Assembly: GCA_963742715.1 (NCBI GenBank)
Contig: CAVUMR010000003.1
Coordinates: 1,116,001 to 1,180,000, forward strand
Reading direction: 5' to 3'
DNA: 64,000 nucleotides
Source: CAVUMR01 sp963742715
GTDB taxonomy: Bacteria > Actinomycetota > Actinomycetes > Mycobacteriales > Micromonosporaceae
In this document: in pieces, positions 52,572 to 61,887 of the stretch
Numbering within the stretch: the first letter of the stretch is position 1
Layout: every line of letters begins with the position of its first letter
Made by a program: the position numbers and the translations under genes
The notes under the pieces: model-generated
Seen by the model: only the letters and a program-made list of their open reading frames with translations
Told to the model about the DNA's origin: nothing
Database searches by the model: none

Positions 52572-54110
52572 ATGTCGAACACCCTGAGCTCGCACCACCC
52601 GGAGCCGGACCGGGCGAACGGGCCGGTGGTCGGGTTCGATCCGGTGCGGCGCGGCTGGCTGGTCGCCGGGGCCGGCGCGGGCACGTCGGTACACCCGGTG
52701 CCGCACCTGCGGGGCAGCCTCCGACTCGATCAAGCCATCCGCGAAGCCGACTCGCGGGACGAGGGCAACCTCGTACACGACCGGCCCGGCGCGGTGCTCG
52801 AACCGGCATCCGCGCAGGACCTCCAGGAGATGATCCGGTTCTGCCGGCGGCTGAAGATCCCGGTCGCCACCCGCGGCCAGGGACACAGCACGTTCGGGCA
52901 GGGCCTGGTCTCCGGCCTGCTCATCGACAGCAGATCGATGAACCGGATCCACTCGATCGGCCCGGACAGCGCCGTCGTGGAGGGCGGCGTCCGCTGGCAC
53001 GAACTGGTGCTCGGCGCGTACCAACTGAAGCTCACCCCACCGGCGCTCACCGGGTACGTCGGGCTCTCCGTCGGCGGCACCCTGTCGATGGGCGGGGTAC
53101 CGCCGAACAACGCCGAAGGACTCCAGATCGATCGGGTACGCGAGTTGGAGGTCGTCACCGGCACCGGGGATCTGGTGCGCTGCTCGGCGGAGCAGAACCC
53201 GGACCTGTTCGAGGTGGTACTCGGCGGGATGGGCCAGTTCGGCGTGATCACCAGGGCGACCGTGGAGCTGGTACCGGCGAAGTCGATGGTCCGGACGTAC
53301 CAGCTCGGGTACACCGACACCGCGGCGTTCTTCGCCGACCTGCGCGTCCTGTTGAACCGCGGCGAGCTGGACTGCGTGTACCACTTGTCCACAGTGGACT
53401 CTCCCACGCCGTACGGGCTGATGGCGCACGTGTTCTTCGAGCCGGGCTCGGCACCGGACGATGCCGCGCTGCTGCGCGGGCTGAGCGTGCCGGCAGACTC
53501 CGCGGTCGCGTACGACACCGGTTATCTGGACTGGGCGCTGCGCGTGGACATGCTGATCGAGTTCTTCCGCGCGAACGCGCAATGGGACGACCTACTCAAG
53601 CCGTGGTTCGACGTGTGGCTGCCGGACTCGACCGTCGAGCGGTACATCGGTGAGGTGGTTCCGGCGCTCACCCCGGAGGACTTCGGACCGACCGGCATCG
53701 TGCTGATGTTTCCGCAGCGCCGGTCCCGGATCACCCGCCGGTTCCCGCGGATCCCCGCCGCCGGCGACCCTGGCGCCAGCGGTGGCGACGGCGCGGCCAG
53801 CGGGGACGGCTCGGCCAGCGGGGACGGCTCGAGTGACGGCGGCGACTGGGTGTACCTGTTCGACATTCTCACCTCGGCGCCGAAGCCCGGACCGGACGGC
53901 GACTTCGCCGCCCGGATGCTGGCCCGCAACCGTCAGCTGTACGAGCGGGCCCGCGCGGCCGGTGGCACCCGGTACCCGATCGGCTCGATCGAGTTCACCC
54001 ACGACGACTGGGTGGCCGAGTACGGCGAGCTGTGGCCGGAGTTCGCCCGGCGCAAGCGGCGGTACGACCCGGACGGGATCCTCACGCCCGGGCCCGGCAT
54101 CTTCCGCTGA
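52572..54110 (+). CDS. FAD-linked oxidoreductase, cytokinin-dehydrogenase-like
   Basis: 512 residues from ATG 52572. The PCMH/VAO-type FAD domain has PATRGQGHSTFGQ-like sequence, in which His105 in G-Q-G-H-S is the expected site of covalent FAD attachment. It is followed by LSVGGTLSMGGVPPNNAEGLQIDRVRELEVVTGTGDLVRCS. The C-terminal part resembles the cytokinin-binding domain, ending RRKRRYDPDGILTPGPGIF. A Gly/Ser/Asp linker (about 397-420) is inserted before the final sub-domain. The substrate could be a cytokinin or another amine/alcohol. It is divergent from the LanB-like operon, so a shared pathway is possible but unproved. Confidence 0.85.
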   Translation: MSNTLSSHHPEPDRANGPVVGFDPVRRGWLVAGAGAGTSVHPVPHLRGSLRLDQAIREADSRDEGNLVHDRPGAVLEPASAQDLQEMIRFCRRLKIPVATRGQGHSTFGQGLVSGLLIDSRSMNRIHSIGPDSAVVEGGVRWHELVLGAYQLKLTPPALTGYVGLSVGGTLSMGGVPPNNAEGLQIDRVRELEVVTGTGDLVRCSAEQNPDLFEVVLGGMGQFGVITRATVELVPAKSMVRTYQLGYTDTAAFFADLRVLLNRGELDCVYHLSTVDSPTPYGLMAHVFFEPGSAPDDAALLRGLSVPADSAVAYDTGYLDWALRVDMLIEFFRANAQWDDLLKPWFDVWLPDSTVERYIGEVVPALTPEDFGPTGIVLMFPQRRSRITRRFPRIPAAGDPGASGGDGAASGDGSASGDGSSDGGDWVYLFDILTSAPKPGPDGDFAARMLARNRQLYERARAAGGTRYPIGSIEFTHDDWVAEYGELWPEFARRKRRYDPDGILTPGPGIFR

Positions 54111-54202
54111 ACCGGCCGCCCGGGCGGGCACCAGAGAGGCGGCGCGGGACTGAATCGGCCGGCTGGCCCGGGCCGGCACCTGGCCGACCCGGGCCGCGAC
54201 GG

Positions 54203-54700
54203 TCACGAGCAGGTGTCTGCCCAGGCGTGACCGGCGATGTTGTCGTTGGTGCTCAGGCCGTGGCCGGTACCCGATCCGGTCGCTCCGAGGTTGAAGTACC
54301 GGTCGCCGAGCCAGTGCCACTCGTCGCCCTGCCCGATGCAGGCCCAGGCGCTGCGCCCGCCGTTCTCGTTGGGCTTGTTGTAGTAGAGCCGCACCTTGTC
54401 GAGCGCGACCGGGTAGCCATTGTTGGCGACCGAGCTGGCCCGGTTCAGCATCGTGGTGGAGCCGTAGCCCTTCTCGTCGCAGAAGCCCCAGTCCCGGTCG
54501 TTGTTGAACCAGGCACACCACCACAGGGTGTAGTCGGCGTCCTGCCAGGCGTAGAAGTAGCCGGGATCCAGCGGCGGCAGCGCGGCTTCGGGCTGCGCCT
54601 GGTCCAGGGTCGGAGCGGCACTGGCCGCGGGTGCGGCCGCGAACACTCCGAGCATCGTGAGAGCCGCGGCCGTGACCGCGAGTACCCGAAATCGGTGCAT
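54203..54700 (-). CDS. secreted Cys-containing protein
   Basis: 165 residues with GAGGGGGA before ATG 54700. The signal peptide (about 1-28) ends in ASA-A. The mature protein is Trp/Tyr/Asp/Gly-rich, with four Cys (in WWCAWF, WGFCDEKGY, SAWACIGQG and the final D-T-C-S) that could form two disulfides. It has no catalytic motif and recalls small extracellular inhibitor or carbohydrate-binding proteins of actinomycetes. Not recognised further. Confidence 0.72.
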   Translation of the reverse strand: MHRFRVLAVTAAALTMLGVFAAAPAASAAPTLDQAQPEAALPPLDPGYFYAWQDADYTLWWCAWFNNDRDWGFCDEKGYGSTTMLNRASSVANNGYPVALDKVRLYYNKPNENGGRSAWACIGQGDEWHWLGDRYFNLGATGSGTGHGLSTNDNIAGHAWADTCS

Positions 54701-54778
54701 CGTTGTCCCCCTCTTGTTGTGGGTTGGTGCATCCGGCCGACCATCACGCGGTCGTCGGACCTCTGTGGAGTACCGGCG

Positions 54779-55684
54779 TCAGGCCGCCTGGACGATCGCC
54801 CGGGCGCGGTCGAGTGCGGCCACCTGCAACCGCCGGTGGGTGGTCACGTCGTCGTGGAACTTCCGGTCGACCACCGCGCTGTACTCGCGGTCCAGGCTGG
54901 TGGCCGTCGTCGCCAGCCCGGTGCTGTGCGCGCAGGTCGCTTCCGTGACCGCGAGCGCGATCTCGGCGTGCCGGTCCATCCGCGGCTGCGCGTCGAGCGC
55001 CGCCGCCCGGGCGTCAGCCGGCGTCGGGTACGAGTACGAGTGGGACTTCATGCAGGCCGACCACGCCGCGACGGCCCGCTGGTACCGCTTGTCCCCCTGC
55101 ACCATCGCGGTGCGTACACCGGGCAGGTTCTCGGTGAGCCGCAGCGTCCGGTACCACCCGGCCTGATCGCCGTACAGCTTCCGCCATGACTCGGCCACAC
55201 AGCCGACGCTGCTGTGTTCGGCGAGGATTCCGTTGGGCAGCCGCGCCTTCAGTCCGGTCGCGACAGGCCCGTTCGCCGCCACGATCGCCACGGCCCGCTG
55301 GTCGTGCGACAGGCCGTTGAAGTACCGCTTGTTCGGATCGGCCGCCCCGGCCTGCTGCATCCGCGCTTCCAGGTCCGACCCGTACCCGTGCCGGCGCGCC
55401 CACGCGACGTCGTCCACGACCAGCGGGAAGGTGCGGTACCCGGGTACCGGCTCGCGCGGGTTCAGGTAATAGGTGAAGCCGGCCTCCCGCATGCAGTCGC
55501 GGATGAGCAGCTGCTCCGCGTCGTACAGCAGCGTCTCCTCGGCCGGCGTGACCGCCCGTACCTGCGACGCCGCCACGTCGTGCCCGACGCTCCGCACCGC
55601 GGAAGGCTGGGCGGCGCCCCGGGCCGTACAGGACGCTGTCCCGAGCGCGAACACCACTGCGAGCACCACTGCGCCGGTCCGCAT
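54779..55684 (-). CDS. hypothetical lipoprotein
   Basis: 301 residues from ATG 55684, preceded by GGGGGAAG. The lipobox LGTASC follows a short signal. The mature protein is alpha-helical, with Cys in LLIRDCMREAGFTY, SVGCVAESWRKLYG, AAWSACMKSHSYSY and TEATCAHSTG segments. This is the pattern of a large actinomycete family of extracytoplasmic proteins with two C-x(n)-M-x-x-x-G/S half-repeats; its function is unknown. Divergent from the AfsR-like regulator, which may control it. Confidence 0.75.
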   Translation of the reverse strand: MRTGAVVLAVVFALGTASCTARGAAQPSAVRSVGHDVAASQVRAVTPAEETLLYDAEQLLIRDCMREAGFTYYLNPREPVPGYRTFPLVVDDVAWARRHGYGSDLEARMQQAGAADPNKRYFNGLSHDQRAVAIVAANGPVATGLKARLPNGILAEHSSVGCVAESWRKLYGDQAGWYRTLRLTENLPGVRTAMVQGDKRYQRAVAAWSACMKSHSYSYPTPADARAAALDAQPRMDRHAEIALAVTEATCAHSTGLATTATSLDREYSAVVDRKFHDDVTTHRRLQVAALDRARAIVQAA

Positions 55685-55794
55685 GTCTTCCCCCTGAAGC
55701 AGCCCCACCATGAACAGCGGCGACACTTCCGGCCGTACCTTTAACCCGCCTGTAATCTGCCTTTCAGGCGCTGCCCAGAGGGGGTACGGACGGC

Positions 55795-58638
55795 GTGCTG
55801 ATCCGGGTCCTCGGGCCGCTCGAGGTGTCAGCCGGTACGAGCTGGCAGCGGGTGGCCGCCTCGAAACCGCGGTCGCTGCTCGCCCTGCTCGTGACCGCCG
55901 GTGGGCAACCGGTGTCGATCGACCACCTGGTCGAGGAGCTGTGGAACGGCACCGCACCCGGCAGCGCGGTCAACCTGGTCCACCAGTACGTCCGGCAGGT
56001 ACGTCGCGTGCTGGACGACCCGGCCGGGGAGCTGCTGCGTACCAGGGCGCCGGGGTACCAACTTGTTCTCGACAACAACGAGCTGGACGTACCGCTGTTC
56101 GAGCAGCACGCCCGCGAGGGCCGGGACGCGCTGGCCGACGGCCGGTACCAGGAGGCGGCGGACCACTTCGGTCAGGCGCGGGAGCTGTGGCGCGGGACCC
56201 CGTACGCGGACGTGCCCCGGTCGGGCTCGGTCGCCACCGAAGCGAACCGGATCGAGCAGCTGTGGCTGGACACCACCGAGGCCCGGATCGACGCCGACCT
56301 CGCACTCGACCGGCACTTCGCGCTGGTACCCGCGTTGCAGGCGCTGACCGGGGAACATCCGCTGCGCGAACGGTTCTGGGGCCAGCTGATGACCGCGCTG
56401 AGCCGATCCGGGCGACCCGCCGAAGCACTGGAGGCGTACCAGCAGCTCTACCGCGTACTCGTCGACGAGCTCGGCGTCGAGCCCGGCCGGCCGGTACGTG
56501 ACCTGCAGCAACGGATCCTGCGCGGTGATCCCGAACTCGACCCGGCCGCGATAGTCGTCGCCCCTCGGGCGGCCGGCGGCCGCGCGGACCCGGCCGGCAC
56601 CCGAGCGGACGCGGTACCTCGACAGCTCCCGGCCGGGATCGCCGACTTCGTCGGTCGCGCCGAGCACCTCACCCGACTGGACGCGCTGCTGCCCGGGCAC
56701 ACCGACCGGGGTGCGAACGCGGTGGTGATCTCGGTGATCGCCGGTACCGCCGGGGTCGGCAAAACCGCGCTGGCGGTGCACTGGGCCCATCGGGTCGCCG
56801 ACCGTTTTCCCGACGGACAGCTGTACCTGAACCTGCGCGGGTACGACCCGGTCGGCCAGCCGATCACGACCGCCGACGCGCTGCGCGGACTGCTCGACGC
56901 GATGCAGGTGCCGCCGGAACGGGTACCGACCGGCGTGGACGCGCAGGCAGCCCTGTACCGCAGCCTGCTCGCCAACCGCCGGATGCTGGTCGTCCTCGAC
57001 AACGCGCGGGATGCCGAACAGGTACGCCCGCTGCTCCCCGGCGCGCCCGGCTGCCACGTCGTCGTGACCAGCCGCGACCAGCTGTCCAGCCTGGTCGTCA
57101 TGGAGGGCGCCCACGTCCTGACGCTCGACCTGCTGACCACCGACGAGGCCCGGCGATTCCTGGCGCACCGGCTCGGCCAGGACCGGACCGACGCCGAGCC
57201 CGCGGCCACCGACGAGATCGTCGAACGCTGCGCGTCGCTGCCGCTGCCACTCGCGATCGTCGCCGCCCGCGCCGCCACCCACCCGACGTTCCCGCTCCGG
57301 ACCCTGGCCCGCGAACTACGCGACACCCGCGGTGGGCTGGAGGTGTTCGCCCGCGCCGACGCCGCACTCGACCTGCGGGCCACCTTCTCCTGGTCGTACA
57401 GCCTGCTGAGTCCGCCGACCGCCCGACTGTTCGCGCTGCTCAGCGTGCATCCCGGCACCGACATCACCGCACCGGCCGCGGCCAGCCTCGCGGGCGTACC
57501 GACCGGCGACGTGACGATCATGCTGTCCGAGCTGTGTCGGGCACACCTGATGGTCGAGCACGCTCCCGGGAGGTACACCTTCCACGATCTGTTGCGGGCC
57601 TACTCGGCCGAGCTCGCCGACGCTGCCGTGGGTGGAACCGAACGCCGCGCGGCTCTGCACCGGATCCTCGACCACTATCTGCACACCGCCCACGCCGCGG
57701 CGATGCTGCTGTATCCGCGCCGGGACCCGATCACGCTCACCGAGCCGCGGCCGGACGTCATCGTCACCCGGCTCACCGACCACGGGCAGGCACTGGCCTG
57801 GCTGACCGGCGAGGACGCGACGCTGCGCGCGGCCGTCGAACACGCCGCGAGCGACGGTTTCGACCGGCACGTCTGCCAGCTCGCCTGGGCGCTGTCGGAA
57901 TACCTCCGGCGGCGACAGCACAGCCACGACAAACTCGCCGTCCACCACGCCGCCCTCGACGCCTCCCGTCGGCTGGCCGACCGGGCCGAGCAGGCCCGCG
58001 CCCACCGCGAACTCGCCCGCGCGTACGGCTGGCTGGGGCGCGTCGCCGACGCCTACGACCACCTCGAGCAGGCCCGGCGGCTGTGTGACGAGCTCGGCGA
58101 CCGGGTCGGCGAGGCACACGCGCATCTCCAGCTCAGCATCATGCTGGAGAAAGAAGGAAAACACGCAGACGCGCTCGTACATGACGAGCAGGCGCTGGAG
58201 CTGTACCGCAGTACCGACCATCGGGCCGGTCAGGCGAGGGCGCTGAACGCGATCGGCTGGGACCACACCCAACTCGGCGACTACCACCGAGCCCTGACGT
58301 GCTGTCGACAGGCGCTGGCCATGTGCCAGGAGCTGGGCAACCGGCCCGGTGAAGCCGCCACCTGGGACAGCCTCGGGTACGCTCACCACCACCTCGGCGA
58401 CCACCGGCGGGCGATCGACTGCTACCAGCGCGCCATCGGCCTGTACCGGGAGCTCGGCAACGCCACCGGTGAAGCCGACACCCTCACCCGGCTCGGCGAC
58501 ACCCAACTGGCGTCCGGTGACGACATCGCGGCCCGCCGGGTGTGGTCGCGGGCGCTGTCGATCCTGGACGAGCACGGGCAACCGGCGGAACCGATCCGGC
58601 TGCGGCTCCACCAGCTCGACCGGAAGGTGAGCCGGTGA
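55795..58638 (+). CDS. AfsR/SARP-family transcriptional regulator with NB-ARC and TPR domains
   Basis: 947 residues from GTG 55795, with GAGGGGGT upstream. The N-terminal OmpR-type winged helix (about 1-95) is followed by a bacterial transcriptional activation domain (about 100-245), an NB-ARC ATPase with P-loop GTAGVGKT at 317-324, a helical arm, and at least five TPR units (about 740-940, such as GQARALNAIGWDHTQLGDYHRALTCCRQAL). AfsR-like proteins activate secondary-metabolism or morphogenesis genes after ATP-dependent and Ser/Thr-kinase signals. Divergent lipoprotein genes are the nearest candidate targets. Confidence 0.92.
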   Translation: MLIRVLGPLEVSAGTSWQRVAASKPRSLLALLVTAGGQPVSIDHLVEELWNGTAPGSAVNLVHQYVRQVRRVLDDPAGELLRTRAPGYQLVLDNNELDVPLFEQHAREGRDALADGRYQEAADHFGQARELWRGTPYADVPRSGSVATEANRIEQLWLDTTEARIDADLALDRHFALVPALQALTGEHPLRERFWGQLMTALSRSGRPAEALEAYQQLYRVLVDELGVEPGRPVRDLQQRILRGDPELDPAAIVVAPRAAGGRADPAGTRADAVPRQLPAGIADFVGRAEHLTRLDALLPGHTDRGANAVVISVIAGTAGVGKTALAVHWAHRVADRFPDGQLYLNLRGYDPVGQPITTADALRGLLDAMQVPPERVPTGVDAQAALYRSLLANRRMLVVLDNARDAEQVRPLLPGAPGCHVVVTSRDQLSSLVVMEGAHVLTLDLLTTDEARRFLAHRLGQDRTDAEPAATDEIVERCASLPLPLAIVAARAATHPTFPLRTLARELRDTRGGLEVFARADAALDLRATFSWSYSLLSPPTARLFALLSVHPGTDITAPAAASLAGVPTGDVTIMLSELCRAHLMVEHAPGRYTFHDLLRAYSAELADAAVGGTERRAALHRILDHYLHTAHAAAMLLYPRRDPITLTEPRPDVIVTRLTDHGQALAWLTGEDATLRAAVEHAASDGFDRHVCQLAWALSEYLRRRQHSHDKLAVHHAALDASRRLADRAEQARAHRELARAYGWLGRVADAYDHLEQARRLCDELGDRVGEAHAHLQLSIMLEKEGKHADALVHDEQALELYRSTDHRAGQARALNAIGWDHTQLGDYHRALTCCRQALAMCQELGNRPGEAATWDSLGYAHHHLGDHRRAIDCYQRAIGLYRELGNATGEADTLTRLGDTQLASGDDIAARRVWSRALSILDEHGQPAEPIRLRLHQLDRKVSR

Positions 58639-58641
58639 GGT

Positions 58642-58672
58642 GCCTACGGCAGGGTCGCGGGCAGCCGTAGGC
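58642..58672 (+). terminator. terminator-like hairpin after the regulator gene
   Basis: GCCTACGGC (58642-58650) pairs with GCCGTAGGC (58664-58672) around a 13-base loop immediately after the regulator stop and inside the 3' end of the convergent amidase gene. Could serve both transcripts. Confidence 0.55.
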
Positions 58673-59534
58673 CGGTGGCCCTGGACACGTTGAGGGGGTT
58701 GGAGTCCGGGCCGGCGCTGCCGCCGTACGCCCAGTTGTACAGCCGGAACTGGCGGACCAGCAGACCCTCGGCCTCGGTGCCGCGCGTCTCGACCGGGTAG
58801 TCGTAGTGCTGCTGCAGCTCGCCCAGCCAGTTCGTGTGGTTGGGCGGAACCCGGTCGACGTCACCGCGACGGGTCGCGACCGGCGCGCCGAGCAGCTTCG
58901 CCACATCGGTGGTCAGGTAGGCGATCCGCTCCTTGAGCTGCTTGGATTCCGCGTCGTTCAGGCCCATGAGCCAGTTCCCCTCGTTGGATGCCACCCGTCG
59001 AGCGACGTCGGCCAGGAACGAGGACCACGGGAAGTTCACGCCCGGGTCCGTGTGGTCGCCCTCGAAGTGACGGCTGATGTCGACGTGCCCGCAGAACCCC
59101 TTGCCGAAGTCCAGCGCCGAGCCGGTGATGTGTCTGACCGGGATGCTGTACCGGATGGCGAGCTTCGCGCACAGCGCCGCGGCCTGGCCGAGCTCCGCAC
59201 TTGATGCCGCGTCCCGCCACTGCGCCCCCGACTGACCGGCTGTACCGCACAGTTCGATCTGGATGCCGCGCGCGTTGCCGTCGTAGAACGCCGCGAACGC
59301 CGTGTCCGCGATCCGTACCGTCTGGACGACCGAGTTCCGGTCGACGAAGAAGTGGGTGGAGACCAGATCGCTACGGCGCGCGTCGTACGCGGCCCCGTCT
59401 TCAGCCGAGGTGTACCCCTCGCTGCCTTCCGTGGTGTGGATGACGATCAGCCGCGGCGGCCAGATGGCGCGACCGCGGTCGTAGTGCCGGGCTTGCACGA
59501 ACCGGTACTCCGGAAAGTCCGGCGACTGCGCCAC
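58644..59534 (-). CDS. N-acetylmuramoyl-L-alanine amidase, Amidase_2 type
   Basis: 296 residues from GTG 59534, with GGAGGAAGA upstream. The zinc amidase fold has LIVIHTTEGSE (first His ligand), THFFVDRNSVVQTV, and a later CGHVDISRHFEGDHTDPGVNFPW carrying the second His and catalytic residues. This layout matches PGRP/Amidase_2 enzymes cleaving the MurNAc-L-Ala bond. No signal peptide is seen, which suggests a phage-type or atypically exported enzyme. A C-terminal region (about 210-296) has no known domain. Convergent with the AfsR-like gene. Confidence 0.85.
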   Translation of the reverse strand: MAQSPDFPEYRFVQARHYDRGRAIWPPRLIVIHTTEGSEGYTSAEDGAAYDARRSDLVSTHFFVDRNSVVQTVRIADTAFAAFYDGNARGIQIELCGTAGQSGAQWRDAASSAELGQAAALCAKLAIRYSIPVRHITGSALDFGKGFCGHVDISRHFEGDHTDPGVNFPWSSFLADVARRVASNEGNWLMGLNDAESKQLKERIAYLTTDVAKLLGAPVATRRGDVDRVPPNHTNWLGELQQHYDYPVETRGTEAEGLLVRQFRLYNWAYGGSAGPDSNPLNVSRATGLRLPATLP

Positions 59535-60021
59535 TCTTCCTCCTCGGGCTCCGCTGACGACCCGGACGATCCCGCGGTATGTATACGGCCGGTTATCGCG
59601 ACCTACTGACTGTGCGTGGAGAACGGGTTACCCACAACCCATTGGGCACAGTCGATTTCACCGCGATCAATCTGGCGATGGAGGTACGGCCGGCGTTCAG
59701 CGCCGTACCGCCGCAAACACACCGCTCTCGCCAACGCTCCTGCTGGAGCCGCGTTGACCTACGAGTCAGCCGGAGTAGTCAGGGTGCGACTGTCCGGAAG
59801 CGGCAAGACGAGTACGTCCATGGGTGGGAACTGGCCGGGCAGGCGCTGCGGTCCGGACCGACCAGGCTGTCGCGGAAAGCCGACGGACGGCCGGGGGAAA
59901 CACGACAAAAGGTCACCCCCAAACTCTGGCCGTGTCGGCTAGGGCGTAGGGCACCGGTGAGGGTATGGCCGGAGTGGGCGCAGTCTGGCGGATGCGTTAC
60001 GGAGTTCCGTGGACGACATCT
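59535..60021. other. intergenic stretch without a supported gene
   Basis: About 490 bp between the amidase start and the restriction-gene stop. A 149-codon plus-strand frame (59579-60028) exists, but it lacks a ribosome site, has no family resemblance and runs into the restriction gene. No tRNA-end copy, integrase remnant or clear palindrome was seen. The base composition is slightly more A/T-rich than in neighbouring genes. Confidence 0.55.
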
Positions 60022-61488
60022 TCAGTGAGCCACGGCCGTGCCACCGATGCGCGGGACCTGGTAGGCGTACTGGACCGGCGTCAGCAAACTCGGGTCAATG
60101 GTCCAGGGCCATAGGCAGGTGGGCACTCCTCCGGAGCACGTTGGGGTGGCGCCGACATCGAGGCGGATCTCGGAGAGTACGAAGAGAGCGTGCTCGGCGG
60201 CGCATTGATCAGTGGCCTGGCAGTGGCGGACTTCTCCGCGAGTGAGGAAGACCTCTTCGCCCAAACTCTGGGTTCCTTTGACTTCGACGTGGAGGGTGTG
60301 GCCGTCGGTGCGGTGGCACTCGAGGTCGTACCCGCGCCTCCACTGGCCTACCCGCTTGACGGCCCAGCCAGCATTCGTCCAGTGAGCAACGGCATGGTCT
60401 TCGGCATAGAGCTCGATCGCTATCCTGGCCGCGACATCGAGTTGGCGGCCTTGAGTGCGGGCCGCAGTCGTGCGCGCAGCGTCATTGGCCGGATCAGCGT
60501 CAGCGCCGAGCGCCGCGCCGGTTGAGTTAACGCGGACCGCCGCTCCGTAGAGCTGCGCTAGGAGCGGCACCATGTCAGCTAGGTCGTCATGCAACTCGCG
60601 GTTGCCCGGAATGCGTCCTGATGGGTACTCGACGGCCAAAATGTTGGCGTCCTCGTAGTTCCGAACTCGCCGTTTGCTCTCAGCACCGACTGAGGTCAGG
60701 TCTTCCCAGGTAAGAGAGATCTTGGTGTGGCCCTCTTTGCCGGCTGGCGTTTCATCGAGGGGCGCCAGCGCGGCGCGGGCTTCCGCGGCGCGGGACACCA
60801 GCGTTCTCCGGTTGTTGATCGGCCGCATCGCATTCGAGCGGAACTCGCTGGTTCCCTGGTTGAGCGACAGGTAGACACGCGAGCCGTCCGCCGCGAAGAG
60901 GTACACGAGGTAGAAGCCGTCCATAGCGGTCGGTGCGTACAGCTTGGAGTACACCCGTATCCAGGGCACCGGACTGTAGTTGGCCTGACGGCCACCGAAT
61001 CGGACGTGGAGAGCAAGCTCATCGAGGCCCAGGACTGCGGCTATGGAGGCTAGAAAAGGACGAATTGTGTCGGTGCAATCTCGGACAGCAGCGTCGCGAG
61101 CGGCCATTTCCGTTGTGGCGCCTTTGGAGTAGGTGGGCGCCAGGTCGAGTACGCGCTGCAGGCCACCCTGCAAGTCTCCTTCGGGTTTGCCGGCAACGGA
61201 CTCGGCAGCGTCCTGGCGGCGATCGACTCGAAAGCCCAGGCGGTGCAGTTGCCGAACCACCGACTGTTCACCACCACTGAAGTCCTGGGGACGCAGCGGC
61301 ACGCCGACGACGTACCGGTGCGCTACGCCCACGATGGCCTTCGAGTCGTAGCGGCGACCGTCATGAACTAGCTCGTATACCCGAGCCGGGGCAAACCCGT
61401 ATCGATCAAAGAACAGCTTGGGGCCCAAGTCATCGTGTTCTGACAGAGCCGAGAGAACGGCCTCCCGGGTGACATCGGTGACCGACAC
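60022..61488 (-). CDS. type IV restriction endonuclease (ScoMcrA-N/MrcB/DUF3883-like)
   Basis: About 488 residues if GTG 61488 is the start; no ribosome site is visible and the start is uncertain. The N-terminal about 85 residues (VLSALSEHDDLGPKLFFDRYGF...YDSKAIVGVAHRY) match the head domain of Streptomyces ScoMcrA-like enzymes. The middle (about 100-320) resembles MrcB/DUF3578, with WIRVYSK and YLVYLFAADGSRVYLSLNQG. The C-terminus has a PD-(D/E)xK-like DUF3883 nuclease with YDLECHR and HVEVKGT. Such enzymes cut modified (methylated or phosphorothioated) incoming DNA. The G/C bias is lower than in neighbouring genes, and it sits next to a tRNA gene, both signs of transfer. Confidence 0.82.
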   Translation of the reverse strand: MSVTDVTREAVLSALSEHDDLGPKLFFDRYGFAPARVYELVHDGRRYDSKAIVGVAHRYVVGVPLRPQDFSGGEQSVVRQLHRLGFRVDRRQDAAESVAGKPEGDLQGGLQRVLDLAPTYSKGATTEMAARDAAVRDCTDTIRPFLASIAAVLGLDELALHVRFGGRQANYSPVPWIRVYSKLYAPTAMDGFYLVYLFAADGSRVYLSLNQGTSEFRSNAMRPINNRRTLVSRAAEARAALAPLDETPAGKEGHTKISLTWEDLTSVGAESKRRVRNYEDANILAVEYPSGRIPGNRELHDDLADMVPLLAQLYGAAVRVNSTGAALGADADPANDAARTTAARTQGRQLDVAARIAIELYAEDHAVAHWTNAGWAVKRVGQWRRGYDLECHRTDGHTLHVEVKGTQSLGEEVFLTRGEVRHCQATDQCAAEHALFVLSEIRLDVGATPTCSGGVPTCLWPWTIDPSLLTPVQYAYQVPRIGGTAVAH

Positions 61489-61775
61489 AGAGGAAGGATA
61501 CGAGCACCGTCTGCCATGACGGGTCGCATCCCAGAGGAGATTGGCCGTCCGACGACGAGATCCGTCTGGATGGTCACCAGAGATAAGTGCTTGCTCCTTT
61601 TGATTCCCGTTTGAACCGAGCACGAGGGAACTGGGGCAAGGCTTCGGTCCTTCAACGGCCCCGTGTCGGGTTCCGAGGCGAGGGATCACGCAGGTGACAT
61701 TGACGCCACATTTGATGCCACGCCGGCCAGCCGGCGTGTCCCACTCGTAGGGCAGAGGATCCAGGGACAAGCGAA
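61489..61775. other. spacer between restriction gene and tRNA with arm-like direct repeats
   Basis: No gene is supported here. TTGACGCCAC (61700-61709) and TTGATGCCAC (61712-61721) are direct repeats with 12-bp register. A palindrome CACGCCGG-CCAG-CCGGCGTG follows at 61719-61738. Repeats of this look often serve as arm sites for tyrosine recombinases beside tRNA genes, but no integrase gene or second att copy is visible. Confidence 0.4.
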
Positions 61776-61803
61776 GGGCCAGGTCAGCGTGCCGACCTGG
61801 CCC
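61776..61803 (-). terminator. tRNA gene terminator
   Basis: GGGCCAGGTC (61776-61785) and GACCTGGCCC (61794-61803) are perfect 10-bp complements with an 8-base loop, just downstream of the tRNA on the minus strand, followed by a short T-containing stretch. Confidence 0.8.
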
Positions 61804-61810
61804 CTCCTAA

Positions 61811-61887
61811 TGGAGCCGCCTAAGGGAGTCGAACCCTTGACCTACGCATTACGAGTGCGTCGCTCTGACCGACTGAGCTAAGGCGGC
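61811..61887 (-). tRNA. tRNA-Thr (anticodon CGU)
   Basis: On the minus strand the acceptor stem GCCGCCT pairs with AGGCGGC. The D arm has GCTC/GAGC, the anticodon arm ACGCA-CTCGTAA-TGCGT gives anticodon CGT (codon ACG), and the T arm AAGGG-TTCGACT-CCCTT is canonical. A discriminator T and an encoded CCA end follow at 61811-61814. A TACACT element about 10 bp upstream of the 5' end could be its -10. Confidence 0.97.

Noticed and set aside
51714..54110. Longer FAD oxidase starting far upstream
   Set aside because: The extension runs through repeats and antisense of the LanB-like gene; the ATG at 52572 has a good ribosome site and gives a normal length.
59579..60028. 149-codon plus-strand frame
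   Set aside because: No ribosome site, no recognisable features, overlaps the restriction gene end.
61700..61738. Complete attL/attR pair for an integrated element at tRNA-Thr
   Set aside because: Only arm-like repeats are seen; no second copy of the tRNA 3' end and no integrase within the window.
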